A stretch of 64,000 nt of DNA. It comes from Bacteroides cellulosilyticus DSM 14838. GTDB lineage: Bacteria; Bacteroidota; Bacteroidia; Bacteroidales; Bacteroidaceae. Under the pieces are notes generated by a model. The model saw nothing but the letters and a program-made list of their open reading frames with translations, made no database searches and was not told where the DNA came from. The position numbers and the translations under genes are program-made. Positions within the stretch are counted from its first letter, which is position 1. Each line of letters starts with the position of its first letter. This document shows, in pieces, positions 24,622 through 34,135 of the stretch. Location of the stretch: positions 1,156,338-1,220,337 of the forward strand of contig NZ_EQ973490.1 in assembly GCF_000158035.1 (NCBI RefSeq), in the 5' to 3' direction.

Positions 24622-26655
24622 ATGAGATTTCAATATATATTTCTTCTCTGCTTAATCTATCTTCTGCCTGCCTATTCGCAAAATGCGATAGGAGAGTGGC
24701 AAACTTACCTTTCTTATCATAATCCTACCCGCAGTGAAGTCATTGGAAGTAAACTCTTCATCCTTGCCAATGGTGATTTATATGCTTATGATAAAGAAGA
24801 TACCAGCATACGAACTTATTCAAAATCTTTTCCACTAAGCGATACGGAAATATCTTATATTGCTTACCAGTCAGCCTATAAATCATTGGTCATTATTTAT
24901 TCCAATGCGAATATAGACCTGTTGGTGAATGAGGAGGATATCTATAACCTTCCCGATTATAAAAACAAGAATATGACACAGGATAAGACGGTCAACCACG
25001 CTTGTTTTTATAAGGAATACACGTATTTATCCACTGCATCGGGTATTCTTTGTATCAATCTGAAAAAGCGGGAAATCAGCAATTACTATCCTCTGAATAA
25101 AAACGTTCTGGCATGTAATGTATCGGATAATCATCTTTATGCCGCTACTTCCGAAGGATTGTTTGCAGGGTTATTGACAGATAATCTACTGGATATTAAG
25201 AACTGGAAGAAAGTGTCGGATAATACCTCTGAATTCCTCTCGCAATACCACGATATTCCTTTCAAAGGAGAAGTGCCCGAAAACATTACTCCGAATAGTC
25301 CTGTGCGGAACTATCCGTATTATATGAATTTTGCCGGAGAACGATTGCTGATTACCGGAGGAGGACATATAGCCAACAGACTTGACAGGCCCGGAACCAT
25401 TATGACCTTTGAAAATAATACCTGGAACAGTTTTCAGGAAGAAGGCATCAGTGAACAAACCAAACATCGATACGATGATATAAACTGTATTGTGCAGGAT
25501 CCTAAAGACGTTGCTCATCATTTTGCTGCATCGGCAGGAGAAGGGATTTACGAATTTAAAGATGGGAAGTTCATAAACTGGTATAGTATGCATAACAGTC
25601 CGTTGGAAAGTGCTGTACCTAATGAACCTTGGGCAGATAGTTATGTACGCGTGAACGGACTGATTTATGACAAAGAAAATAACCTTTGGATGGTGAGTTG
25701 CGAGACACAACATGCAGTGAGTGTATTGATGAAAAATGGTGACTGGGCAAGTCTTCATTATCCGGAAATAGTAAAGGCAAGTAATTTCGGACGAACTATC
25801 TTTGATAAAAGAGGTTGGCTGTGGGCTACTTCTTCGCGTATAGAGTCGGGAGGATTGTTCTGCTTGAATTATAACGGTACTATAGCGGATACTTCGGACG
25901 ACCAGCACAGGTTCATTACCCGGTTTACGAATCAGGACGGAGCCCTTTTAGAACAGTTGGCAGTTTATTGCATTGCCGAGGATAAAGAGGGAGTCATCTG
26001 GATCGGTACTAACAGAGGTCCTTTGGTACTGAATAATCCTTCCCGCTATTTCAATGATAATTTCTATTGTACACAGATTAAAGTTCCGCGCAATGACGAC
26101 AGCGGGTTGGCTGATTTCTTACTGGTGAACGAAGCGATTAATGCCATTGCAATAGATGGTGCCAACAGAAAGTGGATAGGTACAGCATCCAATGGAATTT
26201 ACCTGATAAGTGCGGATGGAATGGAAACGATTCATCACTTTACGGAAGAAAACAGTCCGCTGCTTTCCAATAGCATCGTATCTATTGCCATACATCCCCG
26301 TACCGGCGAAGTCTTCATCGGAACAGGTAAGGGGCTCGTTTCTTACCAAAGTGACGCTACAGAGGCTGAAAACAGCTTTAAAGAGAGTAATGTACGTGCT
26401 TATCCTAATCCGGTACGTCCGGACTACAGCGGAGTAATTACTGTTACGGGAATGGTTTACGACAGTGATGTGAAGATTGTAGATACTGCCGGACATCTTA
26501 TTTACCAAGGTACTTCCCTGGGAGGGCAATTCACCTGGGACGGAAGAAATAAACAAGGTAGGAGAGTGACAACAGGAATATATATGGTACTTGCCGCAGA
26601 CAGTGAAGGAAAAGAGGGGATTGTTACAAAAATTGCATTTATAAGAGGAGAATAA
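24622..26655 (+). CDS. PorZ-like beta-propeller protein
   Basis: The 677-aa protein has a signal peptide (about 1-19). The opening IGEWQTYLSYHN resembles the N-terminal domain of PorZ, a surface component of the type IX secretion system in Porphyromonas. Two beta-propellers follow, with repeats such as DKEGVIWIGTNRGPL and GANRKWIGTASNGIYLI. The end is a beta-sandwich (about 590-677) like a T9SS-type C-terminal domain, with YPNPVRP and then TTGIYMVLA. No other type IX genes are in the window, and Bacteroides generally lack the system, so the protein may have another surface role. The family match is from memory. Confidence 0.7.
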   Translation: MRFQYIFLLCLIYLLPAYSQNAIGEWQTYLSYHNPTRSEVIGSKLFILANGDLYAYDKEDTSIRTYSKSFPLSDTEISYIAYQSAYKSLVIIYSNANIDLLVNEEDIYNLPDYKNKNMTQDKTVNHACFYKEYTYLSTASGILCINLKKREISNYYPLNKNVLACNVSDNHLYAATSEGLFAGLLTDNLLDIKNWKKVSDNTSEFLSQYHDIPFKGEVPENITPNSPVRNYPYYMNFAGERLLITGGGHIANRLDRPGTIMTFENNTWNSFQEEGISEQTKHRYDDINCIVQDPKDVAHHFAASAGEGIYEFKDGKFINWYSMHNSPLESAVPNEPWADSYVRVNGLIYDKENNLWMVSCETQHAVSVLMKNGDWASLHYPEIVKASNFGRTIFDKRGWLWATSSRIESGGLFCLNYNGTIADTSDDQHRFITRFTNQDGALLEQLAVYCIAEDKEGVIWIGTNRGPLVLNNPSRYFNDNFYCTQIKVPRNDDSGLADFLLVNEAINAIAIDGANRKWIGTASNGIYLISADGMETIHHFTEENSPLLSNSIVSIAIHPRTGEVFIGTGKGLVSYQSDATEAENSFKESNVRAYPNPVRPDYSGVITVTGMVYDSDVKIVDTAGHLIYQGTSLGGQFTWDGRNKQGRRVTTGIYMVLAADSEGKEGIVTKIAFIRGE

Positions 26656-26657
26656 GG

Positions 26658-26726
26658 GTGGTAAAGTGATAGAGGTGATAGGGTGACATTACTCTTATCA
26701 CTTTATCACCTCTATCACTTTACCAC
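26658..26726. repeat. Perfect 23-bp inverted repeat between convergent genes
   Basis: 26658-26680 (GTGGTAAAGTGATAGA..., 23 bp) and 26704-26726 are exact reverse complements with a 23-nt loop. A partial third copy (CTACCACTTTATCA) overlaps the end of nadA's neighbourhood. It sits between the convergent PorZ-like gene and nadA and could block read-through in both directions, though it lacks T runs. Confidence 0.75.
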
Positions 26727-26747
26727 TCTTATCAATCTACCACTTTA

Positions 26748-27686
26748 TCAAAGCCCCAGTTTTGCCGAAATCTCCAGCATCCTCTTGATAGGCTTCACTG
26801 CTTTCTCAGCAATTTCAGGATCTACTGTTATTTCCGGAGATTCGTCTTTCAGGCAATTATAAAGCTTTTCCAGCGTATTTAATCTCATGAAGCTACATTC
26901 ATTGCAGGCACAGGTACTATCGTTAGGAGGAGCCGGAATAAACGTCGTTTGCGGACATTTCTTCTGCATCTCATGAAGGATGCCCGATTCGGTAGCAACA
27001 ATATACTCTTTCTCGGGATGATTCACTGCATACTTCAGCAATGCTGCGGTTGAACCTACCACATCAGCCAACTTCAAAACTACACTCTTACATTCGGGAT
27101 GTGCCAAGACCACTGCATCGGGATGCTGCGCTTTTAATTCAACAATCTTTTCAACCGAGAATTGTTCGTGTACATGGCATGCGCCGTCCCATAATAACAT
27201 ATTGCGCCCCGTGATAGAGTTAATATAATTCCCCAGGTTTCTGTCAGGACCAAAGATTATTTTCTCATCTTTGGGGAAACTTTCCACGATCTGCTTCGCA
27301 TTGGTAGAAGTTACCACAACATCCGTCACTGCTTTCACGGCGGCTGTCGTATTCACGTAAGATATCACCGTATATCCGGGATGCTCTTTGACAAACTGAC
27401 TGAACTTGTCCGCCGGACAACTGTCCGCCAACGAACAACCGGCTGCCATATCAGGAACCAGCACTTTCTTATTCGGACAAAGCACCTTGGCCGTTTCACC
27501 CATAAAGTGAACACCGCACATCACAATGATATCCGCTTCCGTTTTGGCTGCCCATTGAGCCAATGCCAGACTATCGCCGACGTAATCGGCTATATCCTGT
27601 ATTTCCCCTTTCTGGTAGTAATGCCCCAGAATAATCGCGTTCTTCTCCTTTTTAAGTTGCTTGATAGCTTCTATGAGATTATTCAT
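26748..27686 (-). CDS. nadA: Quinolinate synthase
   Basis: The enzyme condenses iminoaspartate with dihydroxyacetone phosphate to quinolinate in NAD synthesis and binds a [4Fe-4S] cluster. Counting from the start used here (312 aa), the cluster cysteines are expected at Cys84 (PDMAAGCSLADSC), Cys169 (GACHVHEQF) and one of Cys258/260/263 (STCACNECSFM). GHYYQ and AHPECK are also typical. A longer frame begins at 27761, but its extra 25 residues are unlike the family, so MNNLIEAIKQ is chosen. No nadB or nadC is adjacent. Confidence 0.93.
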   Translation of the reverse strand: MNNLIEAIKQLKKEKNAIILGHYYQKGEIQDIADYVGDSLALAQWAAKTEADIIVMCGVHFMGETAKVLCPNKKVLVPDMAAGCSLADSCPADKFSQFVKEHPGYTVISYVNTTAAVKAVTDVVVTSTNAKQIVESFPKDEKIIFGPDRNLGNYINSITGRNMLLWDGACHVHEQFSVEKIVELKAQHPDAVVLAHPECKSVVLKLADVVGSTAALLKYAVNHPEKEYIVATESGILHEMQKKCPQTTFIPAPPNDSTCACNECSFMRLNTLEKLYNCLKDESPEITVDPEIAEKAVKPIKRMLEISAKLGL

Positions 27687-28116
27687 AATTATATTTTTTA
27701 TTTCTCTTTCTAATTTAAAAATCCTTTGATGGTGATGATAGGCTGTTAATAGTGTCGACAAGTAAATACGATTTTTCTTGTCTATGAAGTTATTAGTATG
27801 AGATAAAACTTTATCCGTATGTTATCAACGGGCAAATAAAAGGTATATCTCTTGATAATAAGCCATCTATAAAACTCTTTCAACACCTTGTTGATAAAGT
27901 GCAAAGTTAATAACTTTATGGTTATAAACCGGTGTAATAGGGCTGAAAAATGTGTTTATATAACCTCGGAAAGTTTCTCTTAACTTTTTTGGAATGTTCA
28001 TTCTGGTGGGTGCATATACGTTGTTTTGAATATTGCAAGAATTATTTTTGAATTTCTTTCCCTACTCTTTTGACAGCTTTTCAACGGTTATTAACAGGGA
28101 TGTGAACGGAAAGAAG
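27687..28116. other. AT-rich spacer without genes
   Basis: No coding frame is supported. It contains short dyads such as AAAGTTAATAACTTT (27903-27917) and GGTTATAAACC (27920-27930) and several TTATCAAC/TTGATAA words that resemble, but do not match, DnaA boxes. No -7 box for nadA was found. Confidence 0.5.
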
Positions 28117-28124
28117 TATCTTTG
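28117..28124 (+). promoter_or_regulatory. -7 element for the SpoU gene
   Basis: TATCTTTG followed by CAACA, 178 bp before the ATG. It would give a leader of about 170 nt that contains the 22-bp array at 28168-28255. No -33 TTTG at the normal spacing. Confidence 0.5.
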
Positions 28125-28167
28125 CAACAGGAATAAAAAGATAACGTATAAGTACGTTGTTTGTTCT

Positions 28168-28255
28168 ACACTTGTGTGGCTTGTCTGTAATGCTTGTGTT
28201 GTATAAATGAAACACAAGTGTGGTGCAAATAAAACACTTGTGTTCAACAAGTCTT
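28168..28255. repeat. 22-bp tandem array, four units
   Basis: Units start at 28168, 28190, 28212 and 28234. Cores are ACACTTGTGT, ATGCTTGTGT, ACACAAGTGT and ACACTTGTGT. The third is the inverted form in the same register. The core is a 10-bp dyad. The array lies in the probable 5' leader of the SpoU methylase gene. Confidence 0.75.
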
Positions 28256-28301
28256 TGTAAATCAATCTATTAATAAAAGCCATTTAAAGAGTATAGTTGT
28301 T

Positions 28302-28829
28302 ATGCGTAAACTGAAAATAACAGAACTGAATCGTATTAGTATAGAGGAGTTTAAGGAAGCTGAGAAGCTGCCCCTGGTGGTGGTATTGGATAATATCCGC
28401 AGTCTTCATAACATTGGTTCTGTATTTCGTACTTCGGATGCTTTCCGGGTGGAATGTATTTACCTGTGTGGCATTACAGCTACTCCGCCCCATCCTGAGA
28501 TGCATAAAACAGCTTTAGGTGCTGAATTCACTGTCGACTGGAAGTATGTTGATAACTGTGTTGAAGCTGTTGATAACCTTAAAAAGGAAGGATATACTGT
28601 TTATTCTGTAGAGCAGGCGGAAGGCAGTATCATGCTGGATGAGCTGTCTTTAGACCGTACTAAGAAGTATGCAGTAGTTATGGGCAATGAGGTGAAAGGA
28701 GTTCAGCAGGAGGTTATTGACCATTCCGATGGATGTATTGAGATACCCCAATATGGTACGAAGCACTCATTGAACGTATCTGTAACTGCCGGTATCGTTA
28801 TCTGGGATTTATTCAAGAAACTGAAATAA
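28302..28829 (+). CDS. SpoU/TrmH-type RNA 2'-O-methyltransferase
   Basis: The 175-aa SPOUT-fold protein has the three family motifs: NIRSLHNIGSVFRTSDAF (motif 1, about 30-47), VVMGNEVKGV (motif 2) and YGTKHSLNVSVTAGI (motif 3, SAM-binding knot). It should methylate the 2'-OH of a tRNA or rRNA nucleotide; which one cannot be told. It has no N-terminal RNA-binding extension. It is preceded by a long leader holding a 22-bp repeat array. Confidence 0.9.
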   Translation: MRKLKITELNRISIEEFKEAEKLPLVVVLDNIRSLHNIGSVFRTSDAFRVECIYLCGITATPPHPEMHKTALGAEFTVDWKYVDNCVEAVDNLKKEGYTVYSVEQAEGSIMLDELSLDRTKKYAVVMGNEVKGVQQEVIDHSDGCIEIPQYGTKHSLNVSVTAGIVIWDLFKKLK

Positions 28830-29018
28830 CAAGGTGTTGATAAGTTGTTTGAACCCTGTTCAAACAGTGGTTATCATGTCCTTATCAATAGAGAAATGAA
28901 CAATGGTTCATAGAAGTTTTCAACATAGATAAGTATTTGAAATACATGGTTTTCTATAATGACTGTTTTTCATTACTAACAATGTTCTTAACATCATATC
29001 AACAGGAGGGTTCAAACT

Positions 29019-29846
29019 ATGAAAAAGGTTTTATTAATTCTTTTATTCTGTATTTTCCATAACTGGAATGGTAAAGCGCAAGCAGACTTTTATTCGTTGC
29101 AGCCATTGGGCGACAGGTATATTTATGACTCTGAATATTTCGATGATTCACGCGAACTACAAGTATACCGGAGTGGGGTAGATGCTATGTTGAAGAGTGA
29201 TTCATTGTTGACTATCTATGTATTCGACGCTCAATATCCGCCTACTTTCAATTTGTTTTGTTCCACCTTTGAATTGTTGTATCCGGGTGTTCCCTGTATA
29301 ATCGTTGGTATTTCGAATCCTAACAGGCAGAGTGAATTAACTCCTCCTTATACGGATGAAGAATCGGTAAAGGGGTATGATGATCCTGGAAAGGGAGATT
29401 CTTTATTGTTATCTCTGGAAAAGGAAATTATTCCTTTTATAAAGAGCAGATATAATACGGGTTCGCGGAATATACTGGTAGGACATTCGTTAGGCGGTAC
29501 GTTTGTGACGTATGCTTTACTTAGCAATCCCGGTTTGTTTCAATGTATTCTGTCTGTATCTCCTAACTATATGTATAGCAAGAAGATGATGATTGATAAA
29601 CTTTCAGAATTTACTAAAGAGTACAAAGGGGCTAACCAACTTTATATGTATCTGGCAAGCGGGAAGAAGGATAAAATAGAAGAGTCATTTAAGCCTGCCA
29701 CAGAGGAGGCAATAAAGATTTTATCCACTTGTCCGAAGATTGTTTTGAACTATGATTCTTTGAATATAGAAAAACACAGTCATACGATCTTTGAAGGTTA
29801 TTACAGGGGGTTGTTGGGATTGAAAAATTACATAAATAAGGAGTAG
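29019..29846 (+). CDS. Secreted esterase, PF00756-like
   Basis: The 275-aa alpha/beta hydrolase has a signal peptide (about 1-21). The nucleophile motif is GHSLGG (Ser157 at its centre), and the late catalytic His is in KHSHTIFEG (His255 or His253). The arrangement resembles the IroE/Fes-like esterase family (putative esterase, PF00756). Siderophore esters or feruloyl groups are common substrates in that family, but nothing here fixes the substrate. It stands alone, 189 bp after the SpoU gene, and is convergent with the DUF4294 gene. Confidence 0.75.
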   Translation: MKKVLLILLFCIFHNWNGKAQADFYSLQPLGDRYIYDSEYFDDSRELQVYRSGVDAMLKSDSLLTIYVFDAQYPPTFNLFCSTFELLYPGVPCIIVGISNPNRQSELTPPYTDEESVKGYDDPGKGDSLLLSLEKEIIPFIKSRYNTGSRNILVGHSLGGTFVTYALLSNPGLFQCILSVSPNYMYSKKMMIDKLSEFTKEYKGANQLYMYLASGKKDKIEESFKPATEEAIKILSTCPKIVLNYDSLNIEKHSHTIFEGYYRGLLGLKNYINKE

Positions 29847-29858
29847 GATACTTCTATT

Positions 29859-30458
29859 TTAAAGCTGTCCGCTTTCTACTAACAGAATAACCCGTTCGGT
29901 AAGCGCATCATCTCCAGTGGGATCATATTGTTTTTTCAGACTGGCACCGAACAGTGCGGCGAAAGTCTGATAGAAACCTGCTTTAAAAGGTCCCATGAAG
30001 GCTTTTACCAGTTCGTAACCCGTGGAATTGGTTTGACGGTCCACTAACTTGATTAATAACTTTCCTTGAGAGAAAGAAAGCTTTTTCATGCGTGGAGTAT
30101 ATTGTTCTTTCAGACTTTTCTCTACTGCTTTCATGTGTTTCTGACGGCTCTTCTCATCGGGTAAAGTCATCATATATTCGTAAGTTTCAATAACTGCACG
30201 GTTGATTTCTTTGGAGATAGGCAATACCTTCTTTACGTTATATACCAGTCGGTTATATTCATTCAACTGTTTCTTGTTCTTGAATTTGAGAGGTTTGAAA
30301 ATATAAACGGTGGGTATCTTTATATACGGGATAGTGTCTCCTTCGTAAACGCACATAGGAACCAGGTATCCTTCGGTTTTCGTTTCCTGTGCCTGGCATA
30401 GAGAAGTTCCGAACAGAAGGAAGACTACGATGATGAATATGTTCAGTCGTGCGTTCAT
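29859..30458 (-). CDS. DUF4294 protein
   Basis: The 199-aa protein has a signal peptide (about 1-23) and a helical, basic domain with the CVYEGDTIPYI and YNRLVYNVKKVLP blocks that mark DUF4294, a Bacteroidetes family of unknown function. Predicted periplasmic. The -7 box TAATTTTG (minus strand, 30463-30470) ends only 4 bp before the ATG, so the message may be leaderless. Confidence 0.8.
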   Translation of the reverse strand: MNARLNIFIIVVFLLFGTSLCQAQETKTEGYLVPMCVYEGDTIPYIKIPTVYIFKPLKFKNKKQLNEYNRLVYNVKKVLPISKEINRAVIETYEYMMTLPDEKSRQKHMKAVEKSLKEQYTPRMKKLSFSQGKLLIKLVDRQTNSTGYELVKAFMGPFKAGFYQTFAALFGASLKKQYDPTGDDALTERVILLVESGQL

Positions 30459-30462
30459 GCCA

Positions 30463-30470
30463 CAAAATTA
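30463..30470 (-). promoter_or_regulatory. -7 element for the DUF4294 gene
   Basis: Minus strand TAATTTTG, 4 bp upstream of the start codon. It is the only TAnnTTTG match in the divergent spacer on this strand. Confidence 0.5.
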
Positions 30471-30482
30471 AGTGTTTATCTT

Positions 30483-30490
30483 TATATTTG
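30483..30490 (+). promoter_or_regulatory. -7 element for the HHH barrel gene
   Basis: TATATTTG, 76 bp before the preferred ATG at 30567, divergent from the DUF4294 promoter. Confidence 0.5.
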
Positions 30491-30566
30491 GTCCGATTGT
30501 CGATGTTTTCCTTGTCGTGTTAACTTATTTATGGTAATTTCGCGACAATTAAACTTATTTACACGA

Positions 30567-32574
30567 ATGAAATTACTCAAGTTGGGAGTTTTTCTGAGTA
30601 TGCTGCTGATGACTCCTGTACTTGAAGCTCAAAATACAAATGTGTCCTTGTGGGAAGAGAATATAGAGCAACTCTCTATGGATGAAGAAGAAAAGAACTG
30701 GGAAGATGAACTTGAAGAGCTATCCAATCGCCTGCAGGAACCTGTTAATATCAATGTTACTACTAAACGTGAATTAGAGCAATTTCCTTTTCTTTCGGAT
30801 ATTCAGATTGAAAATATCTTGGCTTATGTGTATATACACGGGCAGATGCAAACCATTTATGAACTGCAATTGGTGGAAGAGGTGGATAAGCATACCATCG
30901 ACCTGCTTCTCCCTTTTGTTTGTGTACATCCTGTGCCCGAAAAGATAGGTTTTCCCCGGTTGAAAAGTCTGTTGAAATATGGTAAACAGGAGGTATTAAC
31001 CCGGCTGGATGTACCTTTCTATACCCGTAAAGGTTATCAGAAGAATTATCTGGGGCCTGCAATGTACCACTCTCTAAGATATGGGTATCGCTACGGAGAC
31101 TATCTTCAAATGGGAATTACGGCCGAAAAGGATGCAGGAGAACCTTTCTTTGCCCTGCATAATGAAAAAGGATATGATTATTATTCTATCTACTTTCTGC
31201 TTCGTAATCTGGGTAAGTTGAAAACGTTGGCATTGGGAAATTACAGATTAAGTTTCGGACAAGGGCTAGTAGTCAGCACTGATTTCCGTTTAGGGAAAAC
31301 TTATTCTCTCTCAACGGTGGATAACCGTAGTGGTGGCATCCGGAAGCACAGCTCAACGGATGAATATAATTATTTCAGGGGTGCTGCGGCAACAGTGGAG
31401 GTTATCCCTGCACTTCAACTATCCGGTTTTTATTCACATCGTTCTATGGATGGAGTCATAGAAGGGAATGAAATTACCTCTATTTATAAAACCGGATTGC
31501 ATCGTATGGAGAAGGAAGCGGATAAAGTAAATGCTTTCACTTTACAGTTGCTGGGTGGGAATATTACCTATGAAAAGAACAATCTAAAAGTAGGAATGAC
31601 AGGCATTTACTACTTTTTTAACCGTAGTTATCAACCGGAGTTAAGAACCTATGCCAAGTATAATTTGCAAGGGAATTACTTTCATAATGTGGGTGTAGAT
31701 TATAAATATCGCTGGAATCGATTTACTCTGACAGGTGAAGCGGCTATGGGCAAACAAGGTTATTCACTACTGAATCAATTGAAATATAATATATTAACCG
31801 GTTATCAACTGCTGATTGTTCATAGATATTATAGTCATGATTACTGGGCAATGTTTGCACGTTCGTTTGGTGAAAGTAGTACACCGCAAAATGAAAATGG
31901 CTGGTATCTGGCTGCCGAAGCATCACCTTTAGCACATTGGAAATTCTTCGCTTCGCTGGATTTGTTTTCTTTTCCCTGGTGGAAATACCGCATCAGTAAA
32001 CCGTCGCAAGGTGTGGATGGCATGTTTCAGTCAATCTATTCTCCTAAGCGAAATTTATCTATGTATGTTAACTATCGCTATAAGCGAAAAGAGAGAGACG
32101 TAGCGGGAACGGATGGAAAAGTTATCCTTCCTACTTATCAGCACCGCCTTCGTTACCGACTGGCTTATTCACCGGATCATCTACAGTTACGAACAACGGT
32201 GGATTATAATCATTTTCATTCCCGGGGGCAGGAGGGAAGCCAGGGATATCAGTTTACACAATCCTGCTCGTATGCTTTTTCTTTTCCCATAAAGATATCT
32301 GTGCAGGGCACTTATTTCCATACGGATGATTACGATTCCCGTATTTATGCTTCCGAAAAAGGTTTGCTTTATACCTTCTATACACCTTCGTTTTATTGGA
32401 CAAGGATTTCGCTTTTCTGCCTGTGCCCGGTATGATGTGAACAAAGTTTTTATGTTCCTTGTTAAATTCGCGCAGACTATCTACGAAGACCGTGAGAATA
32501 TTGGTTCGGGTAACGACCTGATACAAGGAAACAAAAAAGCCGACTTACAAATGCAGCTTCGTATAAAGATTTAG
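30567..32574 (+). pseudogene. HHH-domain outer-membrane protein, frameshifted
   Basis: The first frame encodes a signal peptide (from 30567), an acidic helical stretch, a ComEA-like helix-hairpin-helix region (about 60-120, PVNINVTTKRELEQFPFLSD) and then a long series of amphipathic strands expected for an outer-membrane barrel. At 32396-32397 one extra T (or two missing bases) shifts the frame. The first frame ends at 32435, while the next frame continues GQGFRFSACARYD to LQMQLRIKI at 32574, which is the natural barrel end. The intact protein would have about 668 residues. Either a real recent mutation or an assembly error. The alternative start is 30531. Confidence 0.75.
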
Positions 32575-32575
32575 T

Positions 32576-32583
32576 TAACTTTG
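32576..32583 (+). promoter_or_regulatory. -7 element for the radical SAM gene
   Basis: TAACTTTG overlaps the stop of the barrel gene and lies 84 bp before the radical SAM ATG. Confidence 0.5.
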
Positions 32584-32666
32584 CCGTTATAAACGCTGAA
32601 AATACTGTATCCGGTTTTTACAGTAATTCAGTAATTTGAATCGTCAATTGTCAAATCGTAAATAAA

Positions 32667-33440
32667 ATGACTGTAATTTATCCATCTCCCATTTTCGGTC
32701 CTGTTCATTCCCGCCGTTTGGGAGTATCCTTAGGGATTAACTTATTGCCGGAAGATGGTAAGGTGTGTTCATTCGACTGCATTTATTGTGAATGTGGTTT
32801 CAATGCAGACCATCGTCCCAAGAAAGCATTACCTACCCGCGAAGAGGTCCGCAATGCCCTTGAAGCCAGATTGCAGGATATGCAACAGAATGGGCCTCAA
32901 CCGGATGTATTGACCTTTGCCGGAAACGGTGAACCTACAGCTCATCCGCATTTCCCTGAAATCATAGAAGATACGTTGATGCTTCGTGATAAGTATTTCC
33001 CGAATGCCAAAGTCAGTGTATTGAGTAATTCCACCTTTATTCACCGCCCTGCGGTGTTTGATGCGCTGAATAAGATAGATAACAACATCTTGAAACTCGA
33101 TACAGTAGACAAGGATTATATTCATACTGTGGATCGGCCTACAGGGCATTATTCCGTAGGCGAAATCGTAGAACATATGAAAGCTTTTCAAGGCAACTGC
33201 ATTATTCAGACCATGTTCATGAAAGGCAGTTATCAGGGGAAAGACGTGGATAATACTTCGGATAAGTACGTTCTTCCGTGGCTGGAGGTTGTGAAAGAGA
33301 TAAAACCCCGTCAGGTGATGATTTATACTATTGATCGTGAAACGCCTGACCATGATTTATGTAAGGCTACTCATGAGGAACTGGACCGCATTGCCGCTTT
33401 AATTAAAGAAGCAGGCATTCCGGTTAGTGTTTCTTATTAA
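32667..33440 (+). CDS. Radical SAM protein
   Basis: The 257-aa protein has the [4Fe-4S] motif Cys34-x3-Cys38-x2-Cys41 (CSFDCIYC) and the GNGEPT motif near residue 90, which is typical for radical SAM enzymes of the wybutosine-synthesis-like (Elp3/TYW1-related) group. It uses SAM to make a 5'-deoxyadenosyl radical; the substrate is unknown. Length and the lack of extra domains suit the short uncharacterised bacterial branch. Confidence 0.85.
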   Translation: MTVIYPSPIFGPVHSRRLGVSLGINLLPEDGKVCSFDCIYCECGFNADHRPKKALPTREEVRNALEARLQDMQQNGPQPDVLTFAGNGEPTAHPHFPEIIEDTLMLRDKYFPNAKVSVLSNSTFIHRPAVFDALNKIDNNILKLDTVDKDYIHTVDRPTGHYSVGEIVEHMKAFQGNCIIQTMFMKGSYQGKDVDNTSDKYVLPWLEVVKEIKPRQVMIYTIDRETPDHDLCKATHEELDRIAALIKEAGIPVSVSY

Positions 33441-33454
33441 GCGGTTTACAGGAG

Positions 33455-33542
33455 CTATATATCCAACGTATTGGGCCTATATATCCAATGTGTCCGATCT
33501 ATATATCCAGCGCGTCCCATCTATATATCCAATACGTTGGGT
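33455..33542. repeat. 22-bp tandem array, four units
   Basis: Units start at 33455, 33477, 33499 and 33521, each beginning CTATATATCCA. The core of unit 1 is CCAACGTATTGG and of unit 4 CCAATACGTTGG, exact reverse complements; units 2 and 3 vary. It lies between the radical SAM and flavin reductase genes. Confidence 0.85.
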
Positions 33543-33618
33543 ATAGATATTCTGCGAACGGGAAAATAATAGAGTGAAAAGAGTTTGAATTAAGATTATA
33601 GTAAAATAAATAAGTAGT

Positions 33619-34128
33619 ATGAAACCTATTGCAATTAAAGACCTTTCAGAGAACTTCTTTGAAGTTATCGGTAAAGAATGGATGCTGGTGACGGCAGGTA
33701 ATAAAGATCATTTCAATACGATGACTGCCAGTTGGGGCGGTATAGGCTTCCTATGGAACAAACCGGTGGTCTATGTCTTTATCCGTCCGGAACGTTACAC
33801 GTTTGAGTTTATTGAGAAGAGTGAATACTTCACGCTCTCTTTCCTGGGAGAAGAGAACAGAGCTATCCATAAGATATGTGGAAGCAAGTCGGGTAGGGAA
33901 GTAGACAAGGTAAAAGAGACGGGACTGAAACCTATTATTACTGAAAAAGGAAATATTCTTTTTGAACAAGGACGTCTCAGTCTGGAATGCCGCAAGCTTT
34001 ATACGGATGTAATGAAAGAAGATTGTTTCATCGATCCAGGTGTTTGTAAGCAATGGTATGGTGGTGCCCATGGCGGTTTGCATCATATTTATGTGGCAGA
34101 GATTACCGGAGCATGGATGAGAGAATAA
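33619..34128 (+). CDS. Flavin reductase family protein
   Basis: The 169-aa protein has the split-barrel FMN-binding fold: TMTASWGGIGFLWNKP (about 34-50) is the FMN loop, followed by FIRPERYT. It probably reduces flavin with NAD(P)H or binds FMN in a partner reaction. There is no signal peptide. It ends at a strong bidirectional terminator shared with the convergent SulP gene. Confidence 0.85.
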   Translation: MKPIAIKDLSENFFEVIGKEWMLVTAGNKDHFNTMTASWGGIGFLWNKPVVYVFIRPERYTFEFIEKSEYFTLSFLGEENRAIHKICGSKSGREVDKVKETGLKPIITEKGNILFEQGRLSLECRKLYTDVMKEDCFIDPGVCKQWYGGAHGGLHHIYVAEITGAWMRE

Positions 34129-34135
34129 ATATCTT

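Noticed and set aside
26658-26726. Classical rho-independent terminator
   Set aside because: The 23-bp stem is perfect, but the loop is 23 nt and there is no T run; listed as a repeat instead.
27800-28110. Replication origin with DnaA boxes
   Set aside because: Several TTATCAAC-like words occur, but none matches TTATCCACA, and no dnaA, dnaN or gidA genes are nearby.
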